64,000 nucleotides of DNA from Bacteroidota bacterium (lineage in GTDB: Bacteria > Bacteroidota > Bacteroidia > CAIKAF01), in assembly GCA_023432985.1 (NCBI GenBank), contig JAEZEQ010000034.1, positions 11,220-75,219 of the forward strand, given 5' to 3'. Both the position numbers and the translations under genes were made by a program. Below the pieces are notes generated by a model. It made no database searches, was not told the origin of the DNA, and saw nothing but the letters and a program-made list of their open reading frames with translations. Below are positions 36,032-46,117 of the stretch, in pieces (the first letter of the stretch is position 1; each line of letters begins with the position of its first letter).

Positions 36032-37300
36032 TTACCGAAATCTTTCGGCAGCAGCTTTTTCTAATTCTTCTCTGTGGTCGGGATGTGCAATGTTGATTAA
36101 TTCTTTGGCTCTTTGTTCCAAATTTTTACCGAAGAGGTTTACTACGCCGTATTCTGTGGCAATCCAGTGTATATGTCCGCGTGTGGTGACTACGCCTGCT
36201 CCCTTTTTGAGATAGGGTACAATTTTCGACTGACCTTTGTTGGTAGTGGATGGCATGGCAATAATGGGTTTGCCTCCCTCTGAAAGAGCTGCGCCGCGAA
36301 TAAAATCCATCTGACCGCCTATGCCCGAATATTGAAAATGGCCCATAGAATCGGCACAAACCTGTCCGGTTAAGTCCACCTCTATAGCGCTATTTATTGC
36401 TGTAACTTTTGGGTTTAAGGATAGGGTGCGCGGGTCGTTGGTATAGGCTACATCGAGAAATTTAATGGACGGATTATCGTCGACAAAATCGTATAATGCT
36501 TTGCTTCCTAATGCGAATGAGGTAACGGTATTGCCACGGATTAATTTTTTCCGGCTATTATTGATGACGCCCGATTTTATCAATGGGATCACGCCATCGG
36601 AAAACATTTCGGTATGTATACCCAGATTTTTATGGTGAATTAAATTTTTTAATACGGCATCGGGAATGGTCCCAATGCCCAGTTGTAAAGTAGCTCCGTC
36701 TTCTATCAGTTCGGCTATATTTTTTCCAATTTTATCGGTAATTTCATTTGCTCCGGATGCGTAATTGACCTCCGGTAAAGGCTCGTCTACCCAAACGGCA
36801 GCATCTATTTTGTCTATATGTATAAATCCGTCTCCATGTGTCCTGGGCATATTGGGGTTGACCTGGGCTATGACCATACGGGCATTGTTTACCGCAGCAA
36901 GGGCGCAATCGACCGAAGTTCCCAAAGAACAATATCCGTGTTTGTCGGGGACTGAAACCTGCACTATGGCTACGTCTAAAGGCAAGATATTGTTTTTGAA
37001 TAATTGTGGAATTTCACTTAAAAATATTGGCACATAACCACCGGATTCACTATTGGCGATTTGCCTGATTCCTTGAGAAACAAAAAGAGAATTGAAATAA
37101 AAATGACCCTTTATTTCTTCCTCCTTTATTTCGATTCCTTGTAGGGTAATGCTTACAAGTTCTACATTTTTTAATCTTTCTTTCTGGCTGATTAATTCCT
37201 TGATGAGCGCAATTGGGGTGGCCGCACTTCCATGAAGAAAAACGCGTTGGTTGGATGTTATGTTTGCGATAGCTTTTGAAGCATCTATATAATGGAACAT
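36032..37300 (-). CDS. Acetyl-CoA hydrolase/4-hydroxybutyrate CoA-transferase family
   Basis: 422 aa. Motifs are VSVPDKHGYCSLGTSVD (about 118-134), LQLGIGTIPDAVL (about 203-215), and NSAIEVDLTGQVCAD with the predicted catalytic Glu, then GIGGQMDF. This is the AckA-independent class I CoA-transferase family that includes 4-hydroxybutyrate and acetate/succinate CoA-transferases. The acyl substrate is not decided by sequence. It is convergent with mnmE, 44 bp apart. Confidence 0.9.
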   Translation of the reverse strand: MFHYIDASKAIANITSNQRVFLHGSAATPIALIKELISQKERLKNVELVSITLQGIEIKEEEIKGHFYFNSLFVSQGIRQIANSESGGYVPIFLSEIPQLFKNNILPLDVAIVQVSVPDKHGYCSLGTSVDCALAAVNNARMVIAQVNPNMPRTHGDGFIHIDKIDAAVWVDEPLPEVNYASGANEITDKIGKNIAELIEDGATLQLGIGTIPDAVLKNLIHHKNLGIHTEMFSDGVIPLIKSGVINNSRKKLIRGNTVTSFALGSKALYDFVDDNPSIKFLDVAYTNDPRTLSLNPKVTAINSAIEVDLTGQVCADSMGHFQYSGIGGQMDFIRGAALSEGGKPIIAMPSTTNKGQSKIVPYLKKGAGVVTTRGHIHWIATEYGVVNLFGKNLEQRAKELINIAHPDHREELEKAAAERFR

Positions 37301-37361
37301 ATAATTTTCTTTTGAACAAAAGTAGCGAATTATTTATGGGAAAATATTGGGATTTGAGCAT

Positions 37362-37394
37362 AAAAAAAAGCACTCTCGAAACGAGAAGTGCTTT
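37362..37394 (-). terminator. Terminator of the giant SprB-repeat gene
   Basis: Stem AAAAGCACT-CTCG / CGAG-A-AGTGCTTTT with an AAA loop and one bulged A, 24 bp downstream of the giant gene's stop (minus strand), with an A tract that reads as U. Confidence 0.85.
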
Positions 37395-37417
37395 TGACAT
37401 AGAAACGGGTGTGAAAA

Positions 37418-40400
37418 TTATCGAATGAGGGTTACGTGTCCAATGATGTTTTCTTGTTTTTTATCTATGAATTTTACGTTGATTTTATATACATACACAT
37501 CTGATTTTGCATCAAAATTTCCATAGGTGCCATCCCAAGCATCGTCTATATTTTCTGATTTAAACACCACTTCTCCCCAACGATCGAAAATGAACATTTT
37601 AAATTCCTGTACTTTGGCAGCTTCAATTTTGAAATAATCGTTTATGCCATCGTTGTCGGGTGTAAAGGCATTGGGAATATAGAAGGTGTTTATAATTTCG
37701 AAATGGGTAGAAGCTTCAGCCACACAGCCATTAGAATCGGTAACGTAGAGGTCGTAATATCCTGTGAAACTCGGACTCACATAGGTGCTCGGACAAACGG
37801 AACAGCTTACGTTTTGAGGAGGAACCCAGTTATAGGTATAGTTTCCACTTCCACCGCTTACTGCGCTGCTAAGATATATGCTGTCGCCAGCAAATATTTC
37901 CAAACTACTGCCATTTATTATATCTACAACAATCGGTGAAGGCTGAGTTAAAGTGGTCGATTCTGAATGTGTACATCCGCGACTGTCTGTTACGCTTAAT
38001 GTATATGTGCCAGCTCCCAATTGTTCTATATCTTCATTATGTAAAAAATTGCTCCAATTGTATTGGTAGTCGGGTGTGCCTCCACTTACGGTGGCTTCGA
38101 TAGAACCGGTATGTTCATCGTAACAAAGCAGATGAGTCGGTTCAAGGTCTATTACTATTGGATCGGGCTCTATAATGGTTATTATGGAACTTGTCTGACA
38201 GCCATTATTATCGGTTACGGTTACGGTATAATTTCCGGCTGCTAATTGGAAAACATTTTGTGTAGTTGCTCCATTGCTCCAGCTATATGTATATATAGGT
38301 GTACCACCGTTTACTTGTATGGAAGCCTGACCGTTTGTTTCACCGTTACATGTAATATCAACCGTATTTGTATTCGAAACAGTAAGCATTTCCGGTTCAG
38401 ATATTTGGGCTTGAGCTGAATCTAAACACCCATTTTGATCTAATACATAAACATAGTAAATACCTTCAGCCAAATTCTGAATCATTTGTGTATTATCTCC
38501 CGTATTCCAATAGAATTGATAAGGAGCTACTCCTCCCGAACCATTGGCTATAGCACTTCCGTTTTGTGCGCCAAAGCAGGTAATATTATTGGATGCATCT
38601 ATCAAGGCATTTAACTCGGTTGGCTGATTTATATCAGCGGAAATCTGTGTGCTACATCCATTGTTATCTGTTACGGTAAGTGTATATGTGCCAATGCTTA
38701 GGTTGGATATGGAAGGACCTGTAGATCCGGTATTCCATAAATAACTATATGCTGGAACTCCACCTGATACAGATGAACTCATACTGCCATCCGATCCATC
38801 GAAACAAGATACATTGTTAATGGTTGGGATGGTAGCAATAAGCGGATTGGGTTCTAATACCGAAATGTTTGTTGAAATAGTACATCCATTTGCGTCAGTG
38901 GCAATTACATTGTAAACCCCAACAGGAACTCCGGCTAAAGTATCGCTTGTAACTCCGGTATTCCATAGGTAACTATGAGGAATAACTCCACCCGAACTGC
39001 TTACAAAAACCACACCCGTGCTGTCACCTGCACAGAAAACATTGTTTAATGTATTGGGAACGATAGCCATTGGTGTAGGTTCGCTAAGTGTAACCGAACT
39101 GTTTACTGAACATCCGTTTGCATCGGTCACGGTAACATTATATGTCCCTACGCTTAGTCCGCCCGGTGTAGCTGAAGTGGAACCATTGCTCCAGGAATAG
39201 GAATAAGGCGTCGTTCCTCCGGTTGGTGTAGTGGATGCAATCCCATCGGCGGCACCAAAACAAGAAATATCCTCTCCGTTATAATCGCTGGTTACTGCGG
39301 TTGTGGTCGATAGGGTAGGAGGCTCGGTTAGGGTCACCGATGTATCGAATGTACAACCATTTGCATCGGTCACGGTAACGTTATATGTTCCAACGCTGAG
39401 TCCGGTCGGCGTAGCCGAAGTGGAACCATTGCTCCAGGAATAAGTATAAGTCGGAGTTGCACCGGACGGAGTCACAGAAGCGCTACCATCGGCGGCACCA
39501 AAACAAGAAATATCTTGACCATTATAGTCGCTGGTTACTGCTGTAGAAGCGCTAAGCGGAGTAGGTTCTGTAAGCGTCACAGAGGTATTGAACGCACAAC
39601 CATTTGCATCGGTCACGGTAACGTTATAGGTTCCTACACTTAGTCCGCTCGGCGTAGCCGATGTGGATCCATTGCTCCAAGAATAAGTATAAGTCGGCGT
39701 AGCACCGGTCGGAGTTACAGAAGCACTTCCATCGGCGGCACCAAAACAAGAAATATCCTCTCCGTTATAGTCGCTGGTTACGGCTGTAGTGGCGCTAAGC
39801 GGAGTAGGCTCGGTAAGGGTCACAGATGTGTTGAACGTACATCCATTTGCATCGCTCACGGTTACTGTATAAGTTCCCACGCTGAGTCCGGTCGGAGTAG
39901 CCGAAGTGGAACCATTGCTCCAGGAATAAGTATAAGTCGGCGTAGCTCCGGTTGGAGTTACGGACGCGCTACCATCGGCGGCACCAAAACAAGAAATATC
40001 CTGTCCGTTATAATTGCTGGTTACGGCTGTAGTGGCGCTAAGCGGAGTAGGCTCGGTAAGGGTCACAGATGTGTTGAAAGTACACCCATTTGCATCGGTC
40101 ACGGTTACAGTATAAGTTCCAACGCTTAGTCCGCTCGGCGTAGCCGAAGTGGAACCATTGCTCCATAAATAGGTATAAGTCGGCGTAGCACCGGTTGGAG
40201 TTACAGATGCACTACCATCGGCGACACCAAAACAAGAAATATCTTGTCCGTTATAATCGCTGGTTATATCTGTATTTGCTGTTAAAGGAGTAGGCTCAGT
40301 AAGCGTAACGGATGTGTTGAATGTACATCCATTGAGGTCGGTTACGGTTACGTTATATGTTCCAACACTAAGTCCGGTCGGAGTAGCAGAAGTGGAACCA

Positions 40401-42964
40401 TTGCTCCATAAGTAGGTATAAGTCGGCGTAGCACCGGTCGGAGTTACAGAAGCACTACCATCGGCGGCACCAAAACAAGAAATATCCTGTCCGTTATAAT
40501 CGCTGGTTACGGCTGTAGAAGCGCTAAGTGGAGTAGGCTCAGTAAGCGTAACGGATGTATTGAATGTACAACCATTTGCATCGGTAACGGTTACGTTATA
40601 AGTACCTACGCTTAGTCCGGTCGGAGTAGCCGAAGTGGACCCATTGCTCCAGGAATAAGTATAAGTCGGCGTAGCTCCGGTCGGAGTTACAGAAGCACTT
40701 CCATCGGCGGCACCAAAACAAGAAATATCCTGTCCGTTATAATCGCTGGTTACGGCTGTAGAAGCGCTAAGTGGAGTAGGTTCGGTAAGGGTCACAGATG
40801 TGTTGAAAGTACACCCATTTGCATCGCTCACGGTTACGTTGTATGTTCCCACACTAAGTCCGGTCGGAGTAGCCGAAGTGGAACCATTGCTCCAGGAATA
40901 AGTATAAGTCGGCGTAGCTCCGGTCGGAGTTACAGAAGCACTACCATCGGCGGCACCAAAACAAGAAATATCCTGTCCGTTATAATCGCTGGTTACGGCT
41001 GTAGTGGCGCTAAGTGGAGTAGGCTCAGTAAGCGTAACGGATGTATTGAAGCTACAACCATTTGCATCGGTCACGGTAACGTTATATGTTCCTACACTTA
41101 GTCCGCTCGGCGTAGCCGATGTGGATCCATTGCTCCATAAATAGGTATAAGTCGGCGTAGCACCGGTCGGAGTTACAGAAGCACTTCCATCGGCGGCACC
41201 AAAACAAGAAATATCCTGACCGTTATAATTGCTGGTTACGGCTGTAGTGGCGCTAAGTGGGGTGGGCTCTGTAAGCGTAACAGAAGTATTGAACGTACAA
41301 CCGTTTGCATCGGTCACGGTTACGTTATAGGTTCCTACACTAAGTCCGGTCGGAGTAGCCGAAGTGGAACCATTGTCCCAAACATAAGAATAGGGGCTTG
41401 TTCCGCCGGATGGAGTTATAGATGCACTACCATCGGCGGCACCAAAACAAGAAATATCCTGTCCGTTATAATCGCTGGTAACGGCAGTTGCAGCTGTAAG
41501 TACAGCCGGTTGAGTAATAGTGAAATTGAGGATAGAGTCACATCCATATAAATCCGTAATAGTGAGCGAATAATTCCCTGCACTGAGTCCGGATATTGCA
41601 TTCGTTGTATTTCCGTTATTCCATAAAAAGGTATAGGGAGCATTGGGTCCTGTGACAGTTGCAGAGAGTGCTCCATCGCTTAATCCGAAGCAAGAGACAT
41701 TCGTTTGCGTTAAAGCGATGCTTGCTGTAAAATAGCTGTAATTAATTTGGAGAGTGTCCATATCGGGGGGACAGGTTCCGTTCCCGGTAGTAATGGCGTA
41801 GATTTGGACAGAATTATTATTTAGGTCTGCCGTACTTGGGATATAAACGGCATTTGGGGAAATATTAGAAGGAGAAAAAGTACCTGTACCCGAGCTGCTC
41901 CATTGCAATCCGGATGCGCCGGTAAAAATCCCGTTTAATGTTGCATTTGGGGCATCTTTACAGATATAAATATCGGGACCTGCATTTACGGTGATAGGCA
42001 TTAAAAATTCGGTTACCACTACAGTATCCATAACCGGGGGACAATCAGAGTCGTCTTGCATAGTTACGGTATATGTACCCGGACCTACAAATATGGAGGG
42101 CGTAGTAGCTCCATTGCTCCATAAAAAAGAATAAGGTGTTTGTCCGCCCGAACCGTTGGCTGTAATGGTTGTACCCGCAGCTCCATAACAAACAGTGGGG
42201 TTAAGGGGTGTAATATTTACATCCAGGGTCGGATTAAAATAAGCTCTGATGGTATCGCAAAAACTGAGGGACGCACAATTTCCTATGGCTGTGCCGCAAA
42301 CCTGATAATCTACATAAGCGGGAGCTGCCGGTTGTCCGGTTACCACTGTAGTGGTGCATGCTGTACTGCAAGATAAATAACTGTTATAACTGCCGGTTGC
42401 TCCCGGGAAAACAGAGTTCCACGTAACCGTTGAAGGTTCAAGTCCGGTCATACTTAAAATGCCGGTACAACCATCGTTTACAATAATGGGGTCTGAGGCT
42501 TCTGGGCCTGCAATAGAGGTGATTTGATAGGTATTTAAATTTCCTCCGGGCTTACAAAAAGTGATAATATGAGGGCCTGTTCCACTTAGACAAATTGGAG
42601 TTCCTGTTGCAGTTACCGGACCACAATTCACTTGGTAATATAATGATCCGCCCGGATCTGCGCCTGTAGCAACACTGAAATTAATACCAACCGCTGCTGA
42701 ATCAAGCGTTATAACAAACTCTATACAATTCGTCTGACCAGAGGTACAGCAAGATCCACCTCTATAGGCGGGCGGACTAATATATGTTCCGTTAGGCTGC
42801 CCGGTAAGATTCACCGGAAAACTAACTGTACCTCCTGTACAATTAACAGCTTGACTATATACATTTATAGATATTAGCGACGATATAATCGCCAAAAACA
42901 TATGCCTTATAATGGCATATGAGCGCAGATGAAGTTTGAAACCTCCCCCAGGTTTTGTATTCAT
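37418..42964 (-). CDS. Giant SprB-repeat surface protein with T9SS type B sorting domain
   Basis: 1848 aa from ATG 42964 (1855 from 42985). An N-terminal signal region ends near VYSQ. About 480 residues with PKD/immunoglobulin-like parts are followed by 16 SprB-type repeats of 65-81 residues (pattern ISCFGAADG ... YLWSNG ... GTYNVTVTDANGC ... EP). Ten in the middle (39.1-41.5 kb) are nearly identical and exactly 81 codons each. The C-terminus IPNAFTPDNDGINDYF ... FDRWGEVVF is the CHU_C gliding-motility domain, the type B signal for export by T9SS. It is likely a cell-surface adhesin related to SprB. Substrate and binding partner unknown. Confidence 0.93.
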   Translation of the reverse strand: MNTKPGGGFKLHLRSYAIIRHMFLAIISSLISINVYSQAVNCTGGTVSFPVNLTGQPNGTYISPPAYRGGSCCTSGQTNCIEFVITLDSAAVGINFSVATGADPGGSLYYQVNCGPVTATGTPICLSGTGPHIITFCKPGGNLNTYQITSIAGPEASDPIIVNDGCTGILSMTGLEPSTVTWNSVFPGATGSYNSYLSCSTACTTTVVTGQPAAPAYVDYQVCGTAIGNCASLSFCDTIRAYFNPTLDVNITPLNPTVCYGAAGTTITANGSGGQTPYSFLWSNGATTPSIFVGPGTYTVTMQDDSDCPPVMDTVVVTEFLMPITVNAGPDIYICKDAPNATLNGIFTGASGLQWSSSGTGTFSPSNISPNAVYIPSTADLNNNSVQIYAITTGNGTCPPDMDTLQINYSYFTASIALTQTNVSCFGLSDGALSATVTGPNAPYTFLWNNGNTTNAISGLSAGNYSLTITDLYGCDSILNFTITQPAVLTAATAVTSDYNGQDISCFGAADGSASITPSGGTSPYSYVWDNGSTSATPTGLSVGTYNVTVTDANGCTFNTSVTLTEPTPLSATTAVTSNYNGQDISCFGAADGSASVTPTGATPTYTYLWSNGSTSATPSGLSVGTYNVTVTDANGCSFNTSVTLTEPTPLSATTAVTSDYNGQDISCFGAADGSASVTPTGATPTYTYSWSNGSTSATPTGLSVGTYNVTVSDANGCTFNTSVTLTEPTPLSASTAVTSDYNGQDISCFGAADGSASVTPTGATPTYTYSWSNGSTSATPTGLSVGTYNVTVTDANGCTFNTSVTLTEPTPLSASTAVTSDYNGQDISCFGAADGSASVTPTGATPTYTYLWSNGSTSATPTGLSVGTYNVTVTDLNGCTFNTSVTLTEPTPLTANTDITSDYNGQDISCFGVADGSASVTPTGATPTYTYLWSNGSTSATPSGLSVGTYTVTVTDANGCTFNTSVTLTEPTPLSATTAVTSNYNGQDISCFGAADGSASVTPTGATPTYTYSWSNGSTSATPTGLSVGTYTVTVSDANGCTFNTSVTLTEPTPLSATTAVTSDYNGEDISCFGAADGSASVTPTGATPTYTYSWSNGSTSATPSGLSVGTYNVTVTDANGCAFNTSVTLTEPTPLSASTAVTSDYNGQDISCFGAADGSASVTPSGATPTYTYSWSNGSTSATPTGLSVGTYNVTVTDANGCTFDTSVTLTEPPTLSTTTAVTSDYNGEDISCFGAADGIASTTPTGGTTPYSYSWSNGSTSATPGGLSVGTYNVTVTDANGCSVNSSVTLSEPTPMAIVPNTLNNVFCAGDSTGVVFVSSSGGVIPHSYLWNTGVTSDTLAGVPVGVYNVIATDANGCTISTNISVLEPNPLIATIPTINNVSCFDGSDGSMSSSVSGGVPAYSYLWNTGSTGPSISNLSIGTYTLTVTDNNGCSTQISADINQPTELNALIDASNNITCFGAQNGSAIANGSGGVAPYQFYWNTGDNTQMIQNLAEGIYYVYVLDQNGCLDSAQAQISEPEMLTVSNTNTVDITCNGETNGQASIQVNGGTPIYTYSWSNGATTQNVFQLAAGNYTVTVTDNNGCQTSSIITIIEPDPIVIDLEPTHLLCYDEHTGSIEATVSGGTPDYQYNWSNFLHNEDIEQLGAGTYTLSVTDSRGCTHSESTTLTQPSPIVVDIINGSSLEIFAGDSIYLSSAVSGGSGNYTYNWVPPQNVSCSVCPSTYVSPSFTGYYDLYVTDSNGCVAEASTHFEIINTFYIPNAFTPDNDGINDYFKIEAAKVQEFKMFIFDRWGEVVFKSENIDDAWDGTYGNFDAKSDVYVYKINVKFIDKKQENIIGHVTLIR
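39060..41500 (-). repeat. Ten tandem 243-bp repeats within the SprB-like gene
   Basis: The string GGCGGCACC (in one copy GGCGACACC) recurs at 39248, 39491, 39734, 39977, 40220, 40463, 40706, 40949, 41192 and 41435, always 243 bp apart with no indels. Units code for 81 residues each and differ at a few positions, for example Q/E before DISC and T/S in TPSG or TPTG. The outer copies are the most divergent. Confidence 0.95.
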
Positions 42965-43078
42965 GTCCCCCGTAAATTTCAACATTTAACGTTAAATAAG
43001 AAAATAGGTTACGTTTTTTTGAGTGAATGGAGAAGTTTATTTCTTTTTTATACATAATACTTATGTTGCACAGATTTT

Positions 43079-43086
43079 TACCTTTG
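43079..43086 (+). promoter_or_regulatory. -7 element of the fatty acid hydroxylase gene
   Basis: TACCTTTG, an exact TAnnTTTG match, 26 nt before the ATG at 43113. Confidence 0.45.
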
Positions 43087-43112
43087 ATAAATAAAACCGT
43101 ATTAACTTAACT

Positions 43113-43967
43113 ATGGAAAAGCTAATTGAATATTTCGATCAAATACCTTCTTTGCATAGGGCATTAATTTTAGCGGGAGGCCTAACATTTTTCCTGGTAC
43201 TTGAGCAAATAATTCCCTTTTTTCGCATTCAATTTAAATGGGGAAAACATCTCTTTATTAATTTATTTTTTACGTTCACAACCGTGCTTATCAACTTTCT
43301 ATTTGCCGGCCTAATAGTTTGGGTGAGCGATTATTGCATAGAAAATGGATTTGGTTTATTGCAATGGACGGCATTATCGGGGTGGACTTTATTTTTTGTC
43401 GGCATAGCCGGATTGGATTTTATTGGGGCTTATTTGCCGCATTGGGTCGAACACAAACTTTTATTTTTTTGGCGTTTTCATATAGTACATCATACCGATC
43501 CGGCAGTAGATACGAGTACGGCCAACAGGCATCATCCACTGGAGTCGGTTATTCGTGCGGTGTTTACCTTAATAGGTGTGGCGATTTTAGGGGCTCCTAT
43601 TTGGTTGCTAATGGCATATCAATCCATTTCGGTCGTACTTTCTCAATTCAACCATGCCAATATAGCCTTGCCTAAAAAAATAGACAGAATATTATCCTGG
43701 GTTATTGTGAGCCCGGACATGCATAAGGTACATCATCATTACAAATTACCCTATACCGATTCCAATTATGGGAATATTTTCTCGATTTGGGATCGTTTAC
43801 TCAATACCTATACCTATATGCCCGATAGGCGAAATTTGGTTTATGGCCTGGATACCTATTCCAAAAAAGAAGAGCATAGTCGTTTTTCATTTTTACTCAA
43901 ACAACCTTTTCTGCCATATCGAAAACCGGAAGAAGAGGATATAGAAAAAGTAGAGATAGATAATTAA
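43113..43967 (+). CDS. Sterol desaturase/fatty acid hydroxylase superfamily protein
   Basis: 284 aa membrane protein with about five helices. The di-iron histidine clusters are visible: HWVEH (about 110), FHIVHH (about 122-127) with NRHHPLE (about 138-144), and HKVHHHY (about 204-210) after a helix. These ligands are those of the superfamily that hydroxylates or desaturates lipids, carotenoids or ether lipids. The substrate cannot be read from sequence. The gene stands alone, with a terminator shared with groEL. Confidence 0.88.
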   Translation: MEKLIEYFDQIPSLHRALILAGGLTFFLVLEQIIPFFRIQFKWGKHLFINLFFTFTTVLINFLFAGLIVWVSDYCIENGFGLLQWTALSGWTLFFVGIAGLDFIGAYLPHWVEHKLLFFWRFHIVHHTDPAVDTSTANRHHPLESVIRAVFTLIGVAILGAPIWLLMAYQSISVVLSQFNHANIALPKKIDRILSWVIVSPDMHKVHHHYKLPYTDSNYGNIFSIWDRLLNTYTYMPDRRNLVYGLDTYSKKEEHSRFSFLLKQPFLPYRKPEEEDIEKVEIDN

Positions 43968-43990
43968 GAAATGGGAATGAATTATAACGC

Positions 43991-44019
43991 AAAAAGGCTG
44001 TTCCTCGAACAGCCTTTTT
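43991..44019. terminator. Bidirectional terminator between hydroxylase and groEL
   Basis: Perfect 13-bp stem AAAAAGGCTGTTC / GAACAGCCTTTTT with loop CTC, serving convergent genes on both strands. Confidence 0.92.
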
Positions 44020-44041
44020 ACATATTATTGGATAAATGAAA

Positions 44042-45670
44042 TTACATCATTCCTTCCATTCCGCCCATATGTGGCATGGCCGGTTTGTCTTCTTTTACTT
44101 CTGCTAATACACAGTCGGTAGTAAGCAACATACCGGCAATTGATGATGCATTTTCTAATGCAACACGTGTTACCTTAGTCGGGTCGATTACTCCGGCTGA
44201 AAGAAGATTTTCGAATACTTCTTTGCGTGCATTAAATCCGAAATCATCTTTTCCTTCTTTTATTTTCTGAACGATAATACTTCCTTCTAATCCGGCATTT
44301 GCTACAATTTGACGAATAGGCTCTTCAACCGCTCTTTTCACGATATTGATCCCGAAGTTTTCGTCATCATTTTCACCTTTCAAATTATCGAGTACAGATG
44401 AAGTGCGGATATAAGCAACACCACCACCGGGCACAATTCCTTCTTCAACGGCTGCACGTGTAGCATGCAAAGCATCATCCACTCTGTCTTTTTTCTCTTT
44501 CATTTCAACTTCCGTTGCAGCACCTACATAAAGTACGGCCACACCACCGCTTAGCTTAGCCAAACGCTCTTGTAATTTCTCGCGATCGTAATCCGAGCTG
44601 GTGTTCTCCATTTGCACTTTAATTTCTTTGATGCGTGCGTCGATATTTTCTTTGGCGCCTGCGCCCTCTACTATAGTAGTATTGTCTTTATCTATGCTGA
44701 TTTTTGCTGCTTGTCCCAAGAAAGAAATATCGGCATTTTCAAGGTTATACCCTCTTTCTTCGCTGATCACTGTTCCACCGGTCAAAATGGCTATATCTTC
44801 CAACATGGCTTTACGACGATCGCCAAAGCCCGGAGCTTTAACCGCCGCAATTTTCAATGAACCGCGCAGTTTATTTACAACCAAAGTTGCCAACGCTTCT
44901 CCATCTACATCTTCTGCAATTATAAGAAGAGGACGGTTGGTTTGGACTTGTTTTTCCAAAATCGGCAACAATTCTTTCATGCTGCTGATTTTTTTATCGT
45001 AAATCAAGATATAGGCATTGTCGAGACTTACTTCCATTTTTTCGGTATCTGTAACGAAATAAGGCGATAAATATCCGCGATCAAACTGCATACCCTCCAC
45101 AACGTCTACATAAGTTTCGGTTCCTTTGGCTTCTTCAACAGTGATAACACCCTCTTTACCCACTTTCAACATGGCCTGAGAAATAAGTGCACCAATGTTT
45201 TCGTCGTTATTGGCCGAAATGGTAGCTACTTGTTGTATTTTACTATTATCATCGCCAACTTCCTGACTGATGTTTTTAAGTTCGTTTACTATAGCAATAA
45301 CAGCTTTGTCGATTCCGCGCTTTAAATCCATAGGATTCGAGCCTCCGGTTACATGCTTCAATCCGGCTGTTACTATTGCTTGTGCCAAAACAGTGGCTGT
45401 AGTTGTTCCGTCTCCGGCTACATCAGCGGTTTTGCTGGCAACTTCTTTCAGCATTTGAGCACCCATATTTTCTACAGGATCGCTCAATTCTACTTCTTTT
45501 GCAACAGAAACACCGTCTTTGGTCACCGATGGCGCTCCGAATTTTTTATCAATAATAACGTTTCTTCCCTTTGGTCCTAAGGTTACTTTAACCGCATTGG
45601 CTAAAGTATCTACCCCTTTTTTCAATTTCTCGCGTGCTTCTCCCTGAAATAAAATTTCTTTTGCAGCCAT
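44042..45670 (-). CDS. groEL: Chaperonin GroEL (Hsp60)
   Basis: 542 aa, the standard length, with the typical [20 protein letters not shown] start, [15 protein letters not shown] nucleotide motif, [12 protein letters not shown] near 86, and the C-terminal tail HMGGMEGMM. It folds cytoplasmic proteins with GroES and ATP. Second gene of the groES-groEL operon, 34 bp after groES. Confidence 0.98.
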   Translation of the reverse strand: MAAKEILFQGEAREKLKKGVDTLANAVKVTLGPKGRNVIIDKKFGAPSVTKDGVSVAKEVELSDPVENMGAQMLKEVASKTADVAGDGTTTATVLAQAIVTAGLKHVTGGSNPMDLKRGIDKAVIAIVNELKNISQEVGDDNSKIQQVATISANNDENIGALISQAMLKVGKEGVITVEEAKGTETYVDVVEGMQFDRGYLSPYFVTDTEKMEVSLDNAYILIYDKKISSMKELLPILEKQVQTNRPLLIIAEDVDGEALATLVVNKLRGSLKIAAVKAPGFGDRRKAMLEDIAILTGGTVISEERGYNLENADISFLGQAAKISIDKDNTTIVEGAGAKENIDARIKEIKVQMENTSSDYDREKLQERLAKLSGGVAVLYVGAATEVEMKEKKDRVDDALHATRAAVEEGIVPGGGVAYIRTSSVLDNLKGENDDENFGINIVKRAVEEPIRQIVANAGLEGSIIVQKIKEGKDDFGFNARKEVFENLLSAGVIDPTKVTRVALENASSIAGMLLTTDCVLAEVKEDKPAMPHMGGMEGMM

Positions 45671-45704
45671 AATTCTAGATTTTAAATATATTTTTTAATG
45701 AAAA

Positions 45705-45980
45705 TTAAACAATTGCGTAAATATCAGATTCACGCATAATCAAATATTCAGTCCCGTCTACGTTGATTTCGGTACCGGAATATTTTCCATACAAAACAGT
45801 ATCTCCAACCTTTACGGTCATCGGCTCATCTTTCTTCCCTTCTCCGGCAGCTACTACTTCTCCTCTTTGCGGTTTTTCTTTCGCCGTGTCAGGAATGATA
45901 ATACCTGAAGACGTTTTGGTTTCAGCTTCTGCGGGTTTAATTACCACCCGATCGTGTAATGGTTTAATGTTAATACTCAT
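45705..45980 (-). CDS. groES: Co-chaperonin GroES (Hsp10)
   Basis: 91 aa. [21 protein letters not shown] at 6-26 and the mobile loop, then [13 protein letters not shown] near 61, are classic GroES features. First gene of the operon. Upstream there is no clear TAnnTTTG element but a site resembling a sigma-54 promoter (46013-46029). Confidence 0.97.
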   Translation of the reverse strand: MSINIKPLHDRVVIKPAEAETKTSSGIIIPDTAKEKPQRGEVVAAGEGKKDEPMTVKVGDTVLYGKYSGTEINVDGTEYLIMRESDIYAIV

Positions 45981-46012
45981 ATTTGATTGTTTTTAAATTC
46001 TACTTCTCCCTC

Positions 46013-46029
46013 AGCATTATCTATGCCAA
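46013..46029 (-). promoter_or_regulatory. Sigma-54-like -24/-12 element upstream of groES
   Basis: Minus strand TTGGCATAGATAATGCT fits YTGGCACGRNNNTTGCW at 11 of 14 defined positions, with the essential GG and GC at correct spacing, and lies about 33 nt before the groES ATG. No CIRCE-type inverted repeat was seen between it and the gene. A chance match is possible. Confidence 0.3.
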
Positions 46030-46117
46030 AGCCTTTTATTATGCCAATTCTGACATTTTTTCACCACCCGTCAAGCCATCTCCAAATAGCTTCTGCCAAT
46101 TTGTCGGAAACTAGCTT

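Noticed and set aside
37703..37939. Plus-strand frames inside the giant gene
   Set aside because: Short antisense shadows created by the repeat composition.
39060..41500. Regular repeats that could be mistaken for a CRISPR array
   Set aside because: The period is exactly 243 bp, all units are in one open reading frame and encode SprB-type protein domains; no short repeat/spacer structure.
44601..45002. 133-codon plus-strand frame inside groEL
   Set aside because: Antisense shadow of a highly conserved gene.
46022..46042. A second possible sigma-54 site further upstream of groES
   Set aside because: TTGGCATAATAAAAGGCT has the GG but the -12 GC is displaced by one base.
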